Assembly (NCBI RefSeq): GCF_900182935.1
Contig: NZ_FXUE01000001.1
Coordinates: 434,001 to 498,000 of the forward strand
Direction: 5' to 3'
DNA: 64,000 nucleotides
DNA from: Fibrobacter sp. UWB10
GTDB lineage: Bacteria > Fibrobacterota > Fibrobacteria > Fibrobacterales > Fibrobacteraceae
Part shown: positions 42,258 through 51,031 of the stretch, piece by piece
How the letters are laid out: every line of letters starts with the position of its first letter
How positions within the stretch are numbered: the stretch's first letter is position 1
The notes under the pieces: model-generated
The model's database searches: none
What the model was told of the DNA's origin: nothing
What the model saw: only the letters and a program-made list of their open reading frames with translations
Translations under genes and position numbers: made by a program

Positions 42258-42287
42258 CATTGCGAGTTCTGAAAGAACGAAGCAATC
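42258..42287. repeat. REP-like palindromic repeat
   Basis: CATTGCGAG...CGAAGCAATC with inner GTTCT/AGAAC stem and loop GAA. The word pair resembles a palindromic repeat seen between genes in many bacterial genomes. Single copy in this window, just after the DedA stop. Confidence 0.6.
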
Positions 42288-42306
42288 TTCTACAGCATAT
42301 AAAAGA

Positions 42307-42330
42307 GACCACCCTGCAGGGTGGTCTTTT
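42307..42330 (+). terminator. Terminator of the DedA gene
   Basis: A perfect 20-bp palindrome (42307-42326), then TTTT. Flanking A and T runs allow use from both strands. Confidence 0.8.
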
Positions 42331-42359
42331 AAGTATTTATAAGATTGCCACACGGATTC

Positions 42360-42387
42360 GAAATCACTAACGTGATTTCATTTTTAT
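42360..42387 (+). terminator. Second hairpin with T run after the DedA gene
   Basis: GAAATCAC/GTGATTTC stem with loop TAAC, followed by ATTTTTATAG on the plus strand. Probably a back-up terminator. Confidence 0.55.
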
Positions 42388-42393
42388 AGATAC

Positions 42394-42420
42394 AAAAAAA
42401 GCTCCCCGAAGGGAGCTTTT
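42394..42420 (-). terminator. Terminator of the PKD-like lipoprotein gene
   Basis: AAAAGCTCCC/GGGAGCTTTT stem with loop CGAA. The minus strand continues in T residues. It lies 22 bases after the stop of the convergent lipoprotein gene. Confidence 0.9.
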
Positions 42421-42442
42421 TAAAACATTTCGCGCTGTAGGA

Positions 42443-43687
42443 CTAGTAGCCAACCTGGCAATTAGCAGCAACATCCAGCGTGATAGTCATCGCAGTCTTG
42501 TTGATGGTCTTTGCTACAGGAATCGACATCGTTGCAGAATAGTCCGGCTTAGAAGAATCCGTTCCGATAGTAATTGTAATGGGCTGGTTAGCACCATCGC
42601 ATCTGAACGTGCAGTTGCCTTCCGTAGAACCATGCCATGTTGCCGGCAAATCGAATTCAACGCTAGATTCACCAGCCGGAAGAGCAATCTTGGTGTCCTG
42701 CTTTTCAAATGTGAATTCAGAACCCTTAGTTGTCTTCACCGTAGTGCAGGTAACATCGACAACCGTTTTATCGGCATTACCGACCTTGAGGGTCGGAGCA
42801 TAACCATTTTGAGCTGTATCGAAAGTCTTCGTGAAGGTTGCTTCACCTGCAGCACCATCCCACGTATAAGAGGTGATTTCAGATGCAGATACACAACCAG
42901 AAACAGTCCAAGCAACATCCGGCTGCGTGAGGTAGTCAACCTTAGGTTCCGGCGAGGTGCACTTACAACCCGTAATCGGATCGCCATCCACCTGAAGCGG
43001 AGTACAATTGATAACTTCAGAAGCACCATCCGGCATCGTAACCGTCACAGATGCGTTTGCTACACCAGAATTCGTGTAAGTGACCTTACCGCTCGTAGCG
43101 CGAACGCCCGAACCATCATCGGCCAGGCCGCCAAAGTTCCACTTATAATCGGCTTGAGAAGCAAACTGCATTGCAGTGTACTTCGTATTGGAGCCATTCG
43201 GAGTGAACTTCCAGTTAACAGATTGACCCTTGCTAATAGGACTAGTGGCAGCCTTACAAGAACCAAGTCCTGACACAGGAACAATTTCTATACCGGAAGA
43301 AGACGATACCGGATCCGGATCGAAAACCAAGACCGACGAAGAAGACGGATTCGTCACAATAAAGATGTCACCACGAGAAGAAGACGAGAGAACGGGGTTC
43401 GGGTTTTGGTTCGAACCAGAATCGTCAGACGAGTTCACAATAGGTTCTTCAATCGTTTCGCCACCATCAAGATAGGCTTTATAACGCATATAACAGCCAG
43501 CGAAAGAAGTATCGTTCCTACAATTCTGCTTGACAGATTCCAATTCTGTTTGCATTTCATCACTTCTCATACCACCAAACAGTTCGTCTTGGGTATCAGC
43601 AGGATTGATATTGCCTTCACCACAAGCCCAAAAGCTTGCACCGACGACAGCCATCAAAGACATACTGGCAATAAGTTTCTTCTTCAT
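42443..43687 (-). CDS. Surface lipoprotein with Ser-rich linker and PKD/Ig-like domains
   Basis: A 414-residue lipoprotein, Cys22 (FWAC). A short helical segment lies at about 30-75, then a linker with several SSSS blocks at about 90-135 like those on other Fibrobacter surface proteins. Beta-rich domains follow: about 140-240 is PKD-like (VNWKFTPNGSNTKYTAMQF; YKWNFGGLADDGSG), then related units rich in Cys and Thr. At least eight cysteines in the C-terminal part could pair. It has its own promoter-like TATAAT about 42 bases upstream and GAGG before the ATG. It is monocistronic, and the ligand is unknown. Confidence 0.75.
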   Translation of the reverse strand: MKKKLIASMSLMAVVGASFWACGEGNINPADTQDELFGGMRSDEMQTELESVKQNCRNDTSFAGCYMRYKAYLDGGETIEEPIVNSSDDSGSNQNPNPVLSSSSRGDIFIVTNPSSSSVLVFDPDPVSSSSGIEIVPVSGLGSCKAATSPISKGQSVNWKFTPNGSNTKYTAMQFASQADYKWNFGGLADDGSGVRATSGKVTYTNSGVANASVTVTMPDGASEVINCTPLQVDGDPITGCKCTSPEPKVDYLTQPDVAWTVSGCVSASEITSYTWDGAAGEATFTKTFDTAQNGYAPTLKVGNADKTVVDVTCTTVKTTKGSEFTFEKQDTKIALPAGESSVEFDLPATWHGSTEGNCTFRCDGANQPITITIGTDSSKPDYSATMSIPVAKTINKTAMTITLDVAANCQVGY

Positions 43688-43746
43688 AATAAAACCTCTT
43701 TGACCGAAAAATACATTATTATAAACGAAAACGCTATAGGCATACT

Positions 43747-43767
43747 AAAAATCGTGCTTAAAAGCAC
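43747..43767 (-). terminator. Probable terminator after mlaF
   Basis: GTGCTT/AAGCAC palindrome (43754-43767) with GATTTTTAG after it on the minus strand, about 70 bases past the mlaF stop. Confidence 0.55.
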
Positions 43768-43835
43768 ATATTTTTTGCATACAACTCATGTCAATCGTTG
43801 ACAAACGTAAACCCCTATTTACATTCAAAATTGTT

Positions 43836-44621
43836 TTACTCTTCGTCCACCGAAATCTTGCGCTGACCGGTAATAAACTGGTGCACATAGGGGTTGCTGG
43901 TGTTCTTGATTTCATCAACCGTACCCACTTCGATAATACGGCCATTATACAGCATGGCAATACGGTCGGCCACCTTGAAGGCGCTCACCATGTCATGAGT
44001 CACCACCACCGAAGTCACGCCAAGCTTGCTCTGCATATCGAGAATCAAGTCATTAATCACGTCACTGGTAATGGGGTCCAAACCTGTCGTGGGTTCATCG
44101 TACAAAAGAATTTCAGGGTTCAGAGCAATAGCTCGTGCAAGAGCAACACGCTTACGCATACCGCCCGAAAGTTCAGACGGCATCTTGGTACGGAATTCCG
44201 GCACCAGGTTAATCATCTTGAGCTTTTCAGTCACCACATCTTGGATTTCGGCTTCGCTCATTTCCGGATGATGTTCGCGCAAAGCAAACGCAATATTTTC
44301 ACCGGTATCCATGGAGTCAAAAAGAGCTCCCATCTGGAACAGCATACCCATCTTGCGGCGAATCGTATGCGTGTCGAAGAACTTGGGCGTACTGATTGTC
44401 ACGCCGTCCACCGTCACCTCGCCGCCATCGGGCTGCAAAAGCCCAATCATGTGCTTTAGAATCACGGACTTTCCGCCACCGGACTTTCCGATAATCACCA
44501 TGGTCTCGCCACGGCGAATATCCAAGTTCACGTCGCAAAGAACGTCTTGCGGACCAAAGGACTTCTTGAGCCCTTTGAGGCGAATGGCGATATCGTTCGG
44601 GTCTATTTTAACGTTGGGCAT
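43836..44621 (-). CDS. mlaF: Lipid-transport ABC ATPase MlaF
   Basis: A 261-residue ATPase of the Mla/Mce-type ABC family that moves phospholipids between the membranes. Walker A GKSGGGKS is at 45-52, the signature is LSGGMRKR (the methionine variant typical of MlaF), and Walker B is LLYDEPTTGLDP. The C-terminal extension (HQFITGQRKISVDEE) matches MlaF. It starts 9 bases after mlaE. Confidence 0.93.
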   Translation of the reverse strand: MPNVKIDPNDIAIRLKGLKKSFGPQDVLCDVNLDIRRGETMVIIGKSGGGKSVILKHMIGLLQPDGGEVTVDGVTISTPKFFDTHTIRRKMGMLFQMGALFDSMDTGENIAFALREHHPEMSEAEIQDVVTEKLKMINLVPEFRTKMPSELSGGMRKRVALARAIALNPEILLYDEPTTGLDPITSDVINDLILDMQSKLGVTSVVVTHDMVSAFKVADRIAMLYNGRIIEVGTVDEIKNTSNPYVHQFITGQRKISVDEE

Positions 44622-44630
44622 AGCGACACC

Positions 44631-45413
44631 TTAGAAGAATAGGATGGCATCCAGAACAAAGTCAGCAATCAAAATCATGAGGCAGCTCGAAACCACCACA
44701 CTCATGGTCGCAATTCCGACACCGCGGGCACCAGGCTTGGCATTAATGCCATGATAGTACCCAAGCAAAAAAATCAAAGTTCCAAATACAAACGATTTAA
44801 GCGTACCCGACCACAAGTCCATCGGATCAAACAGGTACTGCATACCGGTCACATAAGTATAAGTGGTAATATCAAGGCCAAGCACGCAAACGATCCAGCC
44901 ACCGATAATGGCAAGCGCGTTCGAAATCACCGTAAGGCAAGGCACCATGGTAAAGAAGGCCACAAAGCGCGGAAGAGCCAAGTAGCGGTAAGTATCAAGG
45001 CCAAGAACCGTATAGGCAGCCAATTCTTCTTTTTCTTTCATGGAGCCAAGTTCTGCCGCAATAGCAGAGCCCACGCGGCCCGAAAGCACAATCGCCGTAA
45101 GCAAGGGACCAAGCTCGATCAGAATCATCTTACAAGCAGCCGTACCCACGAACTTGTCGGCCACTAGATTGTGGAATTCGAATTCAGCCTGCACGGTGGC
45201 CACCATGCCCGTAAAAATCGAAGTCACAAACAGCAACGGCAAAGACGACACGCCAATCGAAATCATCTGCTTTACGATTAGCACAGGGTTCTTGTGGATA
45301 TAACGCACCTGTTTGAGCGTATTCAGCAAAATGCAGATGACTTCGCCAATAGCCGAGATACCGGTTACGATAACCTCGCCAATCCAGACAAATGGAGCCA
45401 TCAGTATCTGCAT
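44631..45413 (-). CDS. mlaE: Lipid-transport ABC permease MlaE
   Basis: A 260-residue MlaE-type permease with five to six helices and the family loops IELGPLLTAIVLSGRVGSAIAAELGSM and LALPRFVAFFTMVPCLT. An amphipathic N-terminal helix lies on the membrane. AAGGAG precedes the ATG. The normal partners mlaD, mlaC and mlaB are not adjacent. The gene follows dnaB by 10 bases, an unusual neighbour. Confidence 0.94.
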   Translation of the reverse strand: MQILMAPFVWIGEVIVTGISAIGEVICILLNTLKQVRYIHKNPVLIVKQMISIGVSSLPLLFVTSIFTGMVATVQAEFEFHNLVADKFVGTAACKMILIELGPLLTAIVLSGRVGSAIAAELGSMKEKEELAAYTVLGLDTYRYLALPRFVAFFTMVPCLTVISNALAIIGGWIVCVLGLDITTYTYVTGMQYLFDPMDLWSGTLKSFVFGTLIFLLGYYHGINAKPGARGVGIATMSVVVSSCLMILIADFVLDAILFF

Positions 45414-45423
45414 CTAGAACTCC

Positions 45424-46845
45424 TTAGTAACTCCCAAAATCAGTCGGTCCCATGTCGTTTGCATCATCATAAGAGTAGGCTTCGCCACCGCCATCGCCTT
45501 CGGGTGCAGCATCGTAGAAGGTCGTGTATTCCGGAATGAAGGTCATGGGAATATCCTTGACTGAACCATTACGGTGCTTTGCCACAATCAGTTCTGCGGT
45601 GTGCTTATCTTCTTCGCGGTGCGTCTGCACGAACTTACGTTCCACAAACCACACCATGTCGGCATCCTGTTCGATAGAACCCGATTCACGAAGGTCAGAA
45701 AGTTGCGGGCGTTCGCGGCCCTTTTCTTCGACTTTACGGCTAAGCTGTGCAAGCGCGATTACAGGAATCTGCATTTCCTTCGCCAAAATCTTGAGGCCAC
45801 GGGAGATTGCACCAATAGCGACGGCGCGGTTTTCTTCTTTACCCGTCTTCATAAGCTGCAGGTAGTCGATAATCAGCAAGTCGAGTTTACCCTTGCGCTT
45901 GAGCTGGCGAGCCTTGCTCATGAGTTCCATAATGCCAAGGTCAGCATTATCGTCTACGTAAAGCGGGGCTTTTTGAATCGGAGTCACGGCGGCAATCAGC
46001 TTTTTCTTTTCGTCGCTGTTGAGATAGCCGTTACGGAGTTTACTCTGGTCAATCTGAGCTTGCGAACAAAGTAAACGCTGAGCCAACTGGACGCCATCCA
46101 TTTCCAAGCTGAAAAACGCCACATTCTGCTGGAAGTTGATAGCCGCATTTGCAGCAATCGTCAAAGCGAAAGACGTCTTACCCACACCAGGGCGCGCAGC
46201 CAAAATAATCAAGTCAGACTTTTGCAGACCGTTTGTAAGTTCGTCGAGTTCGGTAATACCCGTGCGAATGCCCGTGATACCGTCTTTGCGGTTATTCAGG
46301 CGTTCCAAAAGCGGATTCACAAAATCTTGTATCGGTTTCAGCGAATCACGAATCTGGTCGGTGGCAATGGCCATAATATCGCGTTCAGCCGACTGCAAAA
46401 CTTCTTCGGGGGCCGCAGCAGGATCCATCGCATTCTTAATGACAGCCGAAGAAGACTTAATCAGTTTGCGAAGCGTCGACTTCTTGCGCAAGAGTTCAAT
46501 ATGCCAGCTGGCATTTGCCGAAGAGGCAACCGATTCCATGAGTTCGAACAGATATTCGCGGCCACCCACAAGCGCAAGCTTGTTCATGGATTCAAGTTCA
46601 GCAGCAAGTGTCACCAAGTCAATCGGTGTCACATTGCGGTTGAGCGTACAAAGGGCAGTCCAAATCAGCTGGTGCTTTTCCAAGTAGAAAAAGCTTTCGT
46701 CCTTGATAATCATGATGGCTTCGCCCATCACGTCAGGATCGCGCAAAATACTTCCAAGCAGGCAACGTTCAGCATCCAGGTCCATCGGGACCTGGCGGCC
46801 TTCGTAAGAATTCTGTTGATTTTCAAAATCAGGCATCGTCGCCAT
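45424..46845 (-). CDS. dnaB: Replicative DNA helicase DnaB
   Basis: A 473-residue hexameric helicase that opens the fork at replication. The N-terminal domain (DAERCLLGSILRDPDVM) is followed by the RecA-like core with Walker A ARPGVGKT (217-224), SLEMDGVQLAQRLL, Walker B LLIIDYLQLM, and the SRGLKILAKEMQIPVIALAQLSR line. No intein is present. The Gly/Asp/Tyr-rich tail is lineage-specific. Its start overlaps the end of the sigma-54 activator gene; ATG at 46845 (17-base overlap) or three codons later are both possible. Confidence 0.97.
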   Translation of the reverse strand: MATMPDFENQQNSYEGRQVPMDLDAERCLLGSILRDPDVMGEAIMIIKDESFFYLEKHQLIWTALCTLNRNVTPIDLVTLAAELESMNKLALVGGREYLFELMESVASSANASWHIELLRKKSTLRKLIKSSSAVIKNAMDPAAAPEEVLQSAERDIMAIATDQIRDSLKPIQDFVNPLLERLNNRKDGITGIRTGITELDELTNGLQKSDLIILAARPGVGKTSFALTIAANAAINFQQNVAFFSLEMDGVQLAQRLLCSQAQIDQSKLRNGYLNSDEKKKLIAAVTPIQKAPLYVDDNADLGIMELMSKARQLKRKGKLDLLIIDYLQLMKTGKEENRAVAIGAISRGLKILAKEMQIPVIALAQLSRKVEEKGRERPQLSDLRESGSIEQDADMVWFVERKFVQTHREEDKHTAELIVAKHRNGSVKDIPMTFIPEYTTFYDAAPEGDGGGEAYSYDDANDMGPTDFGSY

Positions 46846-48301
46846 CCATCATAATCTTAAGTTCTTTCAATTTACGCCAAAGAGTCGCGCGGCTAATGCC
46901 TAAGCGCTTGCAGACTTCGGTACGGTTACCGCCACACACGCTCAAGGCTCGCAGAATGTGTCTGCGTTCCATTTCTTCGAGCGACAAGAGTTCACCGTCT
47001 GCTTCACTTTCGGCAGCAGGTTTCTTTTCGGTCTTCGCGCTACTTTCAAATGAGATTCCCGGCAGTTCGACCGGTTCAACATCTACCACCTGAGACGCAT
47101 CGTTGTGTTCGCCCTTGATATGCGGAATCGCCATCGTCTGTTCGCGAGCACAAGCTTGCACCTCTTCGGGCAAGTCTTCCAAGCGAATCACACCACCTTC
47201 GGCAAGCACGGTTGCATGTTCGATAATATTTTCAAGTTCGCGAATGTTGCCCGGATACGAATACTTGGTCAGCGCATACAAGGCAGCCGGTTCAAGGTCT
47301 ACAATGTCCTTGCCTTGCGCATCCTTGTTTTTCAAGATGAAATACTTGATCAAGTTGGGCAATGCCGGTTTGCGTTCGCGGAGCGGCGGCAAAAGCAAAT
47401 GGAAGGTATTTAAGCGATAATACAAGTCTTCGCGGAAACGACCTTCTTGCATAGCTTCTTGCAAATCGCGATTCGTTGCCGCCAAAACACGCACATCCAA
47501 ATACTGCGGTTGGGTGTCGCCCACACGCCTAATTTCATGGCTTTGCAAGAAACGTAAAAGTTTGACTTGAGTCGCAGCAGAAAGTTCGCCGACTTCGTCC
47601 AAGAAGAGCGTTCCGCCATTGGCGGATTCAAACAAGCCCTTCTTGTCGGCGGTAGAACCCGTATACGACCCCTTCTTGCTACCGAAGAGTTCGCTTTCGA
47701 CCAAGTTTTCTGGAATGGCGCCACAGTTCACCGCCACAAACGGTTCGGCGGCGCGCTTGCTATAGCGGTGAATCACGTTAGCCAAGAATTCCTTGCCCGA
47801 ACCGGATTCACCGGTAATGAGCACGGTACTATTCGTGGGCGCGACCTTGTAGACAGTCTTTAGAATCTTGCGCATTTCGGGAGTATTACCCAAAAGGCCA
47901 TCCAGCACCTGGGATTCCATGAGCTGGTTATTAGACTTGTTTACAAGCTGAGCCCGTACCTTTTCCGCCGTCGATTCCAACTGCGAAATCGAGATGGGCT
48001 TTTTAAGGAAGGTGTTTGCACCACGGGTAATGGCAGATGCCGCGCCCTGCCAGTTGCGGTCATCGCACAGCACAAAGATTTCAATGCCCGGGTGGCGTTC
48101 CTTCAAAAAGCTCACCATGTCCATATTGTCTTGCATTAAGAAAGGAACTTCGATAAACGCAAGGTCTATCGAATTCTTCTTGACGATGGGCATTAGGTCA
48201 CTCTCGCGGGTACAGGTAAACAAGGTTGCCCCTGCAACCGACCAAGAGTGCTGGATATCGCCGATAAATTTCTGATCTAAATCAGCGATCAGGATATTCA
48301 T
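46829..48301 (-). CDS. Sigma-54-dependent NtrC-family regulator with atypical receiver
   Basis: A 490-residue protein with a receiver domain at 1-115, AAA+ domain at about 135-375 (Walker A GESGSGKE, 164-171; Walker B with Asp235-Glu236; arginine region FREDLYYRLNTF), and a Fis-type HTH at the C-terminus (NRTEVCKRLGISRATLWRKLKEL). In the receiver the acidic pair Asp7/Asp9 and Lys101 are kept, but the phosphorylation site is Glu51 (AFIEVPF) instead of Asp. The sigma-54 contact loop reads GSYTGS (211-216) instead of GAFTGA. It probably activates sigma-54 promoters without normal phosphorylation. Its gene is 9 bases after the single-domain response regulator. Confidence 0.92.
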   Translation of the reverse strand: MNILIADLDQKFIGDIQHSWSVAGATLFTCTRESDLMPIVKKNSIDLAFIEVPFLMQDNMDMVSFLKERHPGIEIFVLCDDRNWQGAASAITRGANTFLKKPISISQLESTAEKVRAQLVNKSNNQLMESQVLDGLLGNTPEMRKILKTVYKVAPTNSTVLITGESGSGKEFLANVIHRYSKRAAEPFVAVNCGAIPENLVESELFGSKKGSYTGSTADKKGLFESANGGTLFLDEVGELSAATQVKLLRFLQSHEIRRVGDTQPQYLDVRVLAATNRDLQEAMQEGRFREDLYYRLNTFHLLLPPLRERKPALPNLIKYFILKNKDAQGKDIVDLEPAALYALTKYSYPGNIRELENIIEHATVLAEGGVIRLEDLPEEVQACAREQTMAIPHIKGEHNDASQVVDVEPVELPGISFESSAKTEKKPAAESEADGELLSLEEMERRHILRALSVCGGNRTEVCKRLGISRATLWRKLKELKIMMDGDDA

Positions 48302-48310
48302 CGCGACCTA

Positions 48311-48685
48311 CTACGAATGGCTCTTGATGATTTCTTCGACCTTCGCGCGAAGGGCTTGCAAGTCCACAGGCTTGTTGAAGGTAGCCGCAGCATCGAAATG
48401 CTGGGCGGTCATCAGGTAGTCTTCGGCAGAGGTACGGCCACCACCGCTCACAGCGATAGTGCGGTCGCTCATGTTCAAGCGACGCAGATCCAAAATGACT
48501 TCGTAACCATCGACATCCGGCATAATAATGTCGGTGATGATCACATCATAGGTCTTGTTCTGGTAAAGAGTCTTAGCTTCTTTACCGTTCTTTGCCGTTT
48601 CCACATTGTAGCCCTTGATTTCAAGAGCAGACTTGAGCATCAAATTAAACTGCTCGTCGTCATCAATAATCAGGATCGTAGGCAC
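48311..48685 (-). CDS. Single-domain response regulator
   Basis: A 124-residue CheY-like receiver with all key residues: the acidic pair in IIDDDEQ, phospho-acceptor Asp52 (ITDIIMPD), Ser in AVSGGG and Lys in FNKPVD. There is no output domain. A GTG start at 48685 overlaps the kinase stop (TAGTG), with GGAGGGC before it. It is likely the phosphorylation partner of the kinase and may relay to, or act beside, the sigma-54 activator. Confidence 0.92.
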   Translation of the reverse strand: MPTILIIDDDEQFNLMLKSALEIKGYNVETAKNGKEAKTLYQNKTYDVIITDIIMPDVDGYEVILDLRRLNMSDRTIAVSGGGRTSAEDYLMTAQHFDAAATFNKPVDLQALRAKVEEIIKSHS

Positions 48686-51030
48686 TAGCCCTCCTTCGTT
48701 TCAGTTTCAATTGGCCAATATAGATAAAATGTAGTTCCTTCGCCCAAAGTTGTCTGCACAGTAAAGTAGGCGTTACCCTCTTTTAACAGCCTTAAGGCCG
48801 AAGAAAGACCGAGCCCTAGGCCTTCGCCAGGAGCCTTTGTCGTAAAAAACGGTGCAAAAATACGTTCAAGCGTGCCCGAATCCATTCCTGTACCCGTATC
48901 GGAGATTTCGAACTTGGCATAATTACCTGCAGGAACTGGCGGAGCATAAGGCGTCACCAGCTGGGATTCAAGCGTTTCGGGATACAACTTAAAGGTCAGC
49001 GAGCCCCCTGTCTGCTTCATGGCGAACAGGGCATTATTTGCAAGGTTACTGATAATGCGGTCGAGCGATGCCACAATTCCACGAACCTTGAGACTGTGAT
49101 CCAGTTCATCGCTGTGAATAGAAATATTGGGCGGAAGGGTAAGCGAAATCTTCTTCACCACGTCTTCGATAATCATGTACGGCGAGAACACGATTGCAGG
49201 CGTTGCCGTATTGGCGTTGCCGCGAATAGCATTCAACAATTCTTCGAGCGAGGCCTTACCGCGTTCAGCCGCCTTAAGCGCTTCGTTGATAAACATGCTA
49301 GCCTGGTGATCTGGCGGGAGCATTTCTTGCGCCAGCTGGCAGAAACCAATCTGCGACCCTAGAATGTTATTGTAGTCATGCGCAAACGCACCGCACATGG
49401 TACCCAGTTCTTCAAGGCGAGAATGAATGAACTTCTGTTCGCGCAACATGTTCCGTTCGTATTCAAGCCTACGCTGTTCGGTCATATCGACCTTAAGGCA
49501 CAACGTCTTGTAAGGAGCCTTGCCCGCCTGCAAAATCGGGATGTACATGTTATCAAATGTCTGCACATTTTCGCCAAGAGCAATAAGGCGGTTCGCTTCG
49601 TCTTGAGAAATTTCGTTTCCACTATTGTCTTCGAAAGAAGTATAAACCTTAACTTCGCCCTTTTCGCGAGCATCCTTTTCGTATGGCGAAACATCTTCAG
49701 GATTGTCGCGAGCGCCTTCACGGGAACCGCGCTTGTCGTAGTCCATCTGGTTCTGTTTCTGATACACACCTAGTTCGCTCTTGTACCACACTCTAAACGG
49801 AAGTGCGTTAATGAGCGTATTCAGCACGTTTTCTTTTTCAACCTTGATTGACGCTTCCTTGTTCAAGCGGTCCTGATAGCGCACCAAGTCATGCGTGTAT
49901 TCCACATACTGTTCATTTAGAGTCTTCAGGTTCTGCTGTAACAGAAGTGTCTTGGACTGGTCCATGAAAAAGGCTATGTTCACAACCGTCATCAGCGTCT
50001 GGCGGCACTTGAAGAAATAAATTTTCATCACGTGCGTTTCGCCGTTAATATTCATACGCACATCGCTGTAAACAGTCTCTCTAAAAAAGTCAAGATTCGG
50101 CGGCAAGACATTCTTGATAGACCTTCCGCGCAAGCTAATCGAAGACTGCCCCAAGAGCTTGGTTGCACCATGGTTGACGGCCTTAATTCTTCCGGCTTCG
50201 TCGTAATAAATAATGCCATCTTCAATCTTATTAATCAGTTTTTGCAGGAACCAATGAGCTCCGAGATCCCTGAACCTTGCCGACGTGTAATACTGTCCGC
50301 AAAGCACTGCCAAGAAAAGCGTCAAGAACTGGTGCCACACAAAGAACTGGAACCCGCCTTGCCATGCGCCGAAATTCTTGATAATCGGAATCACGAAATC
50401 GAACAAGATTGCAATCACCATGCAAAGCATAAAGCTTCCGGCCATATAGGCGCCAGTATGCAAAACTGTCGGATCCAGAGAACGGAGCGAACTACGCAAA
50501 AGCTGATAAACAATCAGCAAGCAAGGCGGCATAAAGAACAGAGCATAGACAATCGCAAAGCATTTGAAAATCGGAATGTTTTCAAACGGACGATCGCCAA
50601 ATATGGTTAAGTTCGAAATGACTTCTGGGCAAAGAATAAACATGGTCGTGAGCGCAACCGCGACAAGCATGCCCGCAAAACCGGACACCGTCTTGTAGGC
50701 AGTCTTTCTACTGAACAAGACTAGTTCAGCCATGTCATACAGAGCCACGCCAACTCGCACCCAACAAAGAGTCTGAAAACCAAAAATGAACTGGCGACCA
50801 ATATACATGTCAGACATGTCGGGCGCCATGGGCCCACTAAAAAACAAGATACCCAAAATACTGCATGCATTCCATGCAATATTGGCATGAACCATTCGAC
50901 GCAAGGGCTTAGGCAAGCGACGAGCAGTCATCTTACTTTCAAGCAAGTTCGGGTAATATAACGATACAATAAGGGCTAGTACCGACAGCACCAAAAGGTA
51001 TGGAGAATCGGAATACAGGCTCTCTGGCAT
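48685..51030 (-). CDS. Membrane sensor histidine kinase with PAS domains
   Basis: A 781-residue protein. About seven hydrophobic segments lie in residues 8-255, then a PAS domain at about 265-375 (KIEDGIIYYDEAGRIKAVNHGATKLLG), a coiled coil, and a second PAS-like segment at about 400-525 with a charged insert. The dimerisation/phospho-acceptor helix is NtrB-like, with His551 in FAHDYNNILG. The HATPase_c domain has NLANNALFA (N box), DTGTGM and GEGLGLGLSSA. The signal is unknown. Its ATG is one base after the stop of the GH9 gene upstream, so it is likely translated from the same mRNA. Confidence 0.92.
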   Translation of the reverse strand: MPESLYSDSPYLLVLSVLALIVSLYYPNLLESKMTARRLPKPLRRMVHANIAWNACSILGILFFSGPMAPDMSDMYIGRQFIFGFQTLCWVRVGVALYDMAELVLFSRKTAYKTVSGFAGMLVAVALTTMFILCPEVISNLTIFGDRPFENIPIFKCFAIVYALFFMPPCLLIVYQLLRSSLRSLDPTVLHTGAYMAGSFMLCMVIAILFDFVIPIIKNFGAWQGGFQFFVWHQFLTLFLAVLCGQYYTSARFRDLGAHWFLQKLINKIEDGIIYYDEAGRIKAVNHGATKLLGQSSISLRGRSIKNVLPPNLDFFRETVYSDVRMNINGETHVMKIYFFKCRQTLMTVVNIAFFMDQSKTLLLQQNLKTLNEQYVEYTHDLVRYQDRLNKEASIKVEKENVLNTLINALPFRVWYKSELGVYQKQNQMDYDKRGSREGARDNPEDVSPYEKDAREKGEVKVYTSFEDNSGNEISQDEANRLIALGENVQTFDNMYIPILQAGKAPYKTLCLKVDMTEQRRLEYERNMLREQKFIHSRLEELGTMCGAFAHDYNNILGSQIGFCQLAQEMLPPDHQASMFINEALKAAERGKASLEELLNAIRGNANTATPAIVFSPYMIIEDVVKKISLTLPPNISIHSDELDHSLKVRGIVASLDRIISNLANNALFAMKQTGGSLTFKLYPETLESQLVTPYAPPVPAGNYAKFEISDTGTGMDSGTLERIFAPFFTTKAPGEGLGLGLSSALRLLKEGNAYFTVQTTLGEGTTFYLYWPIETETKEG

Positions 51031-51031
51031 C

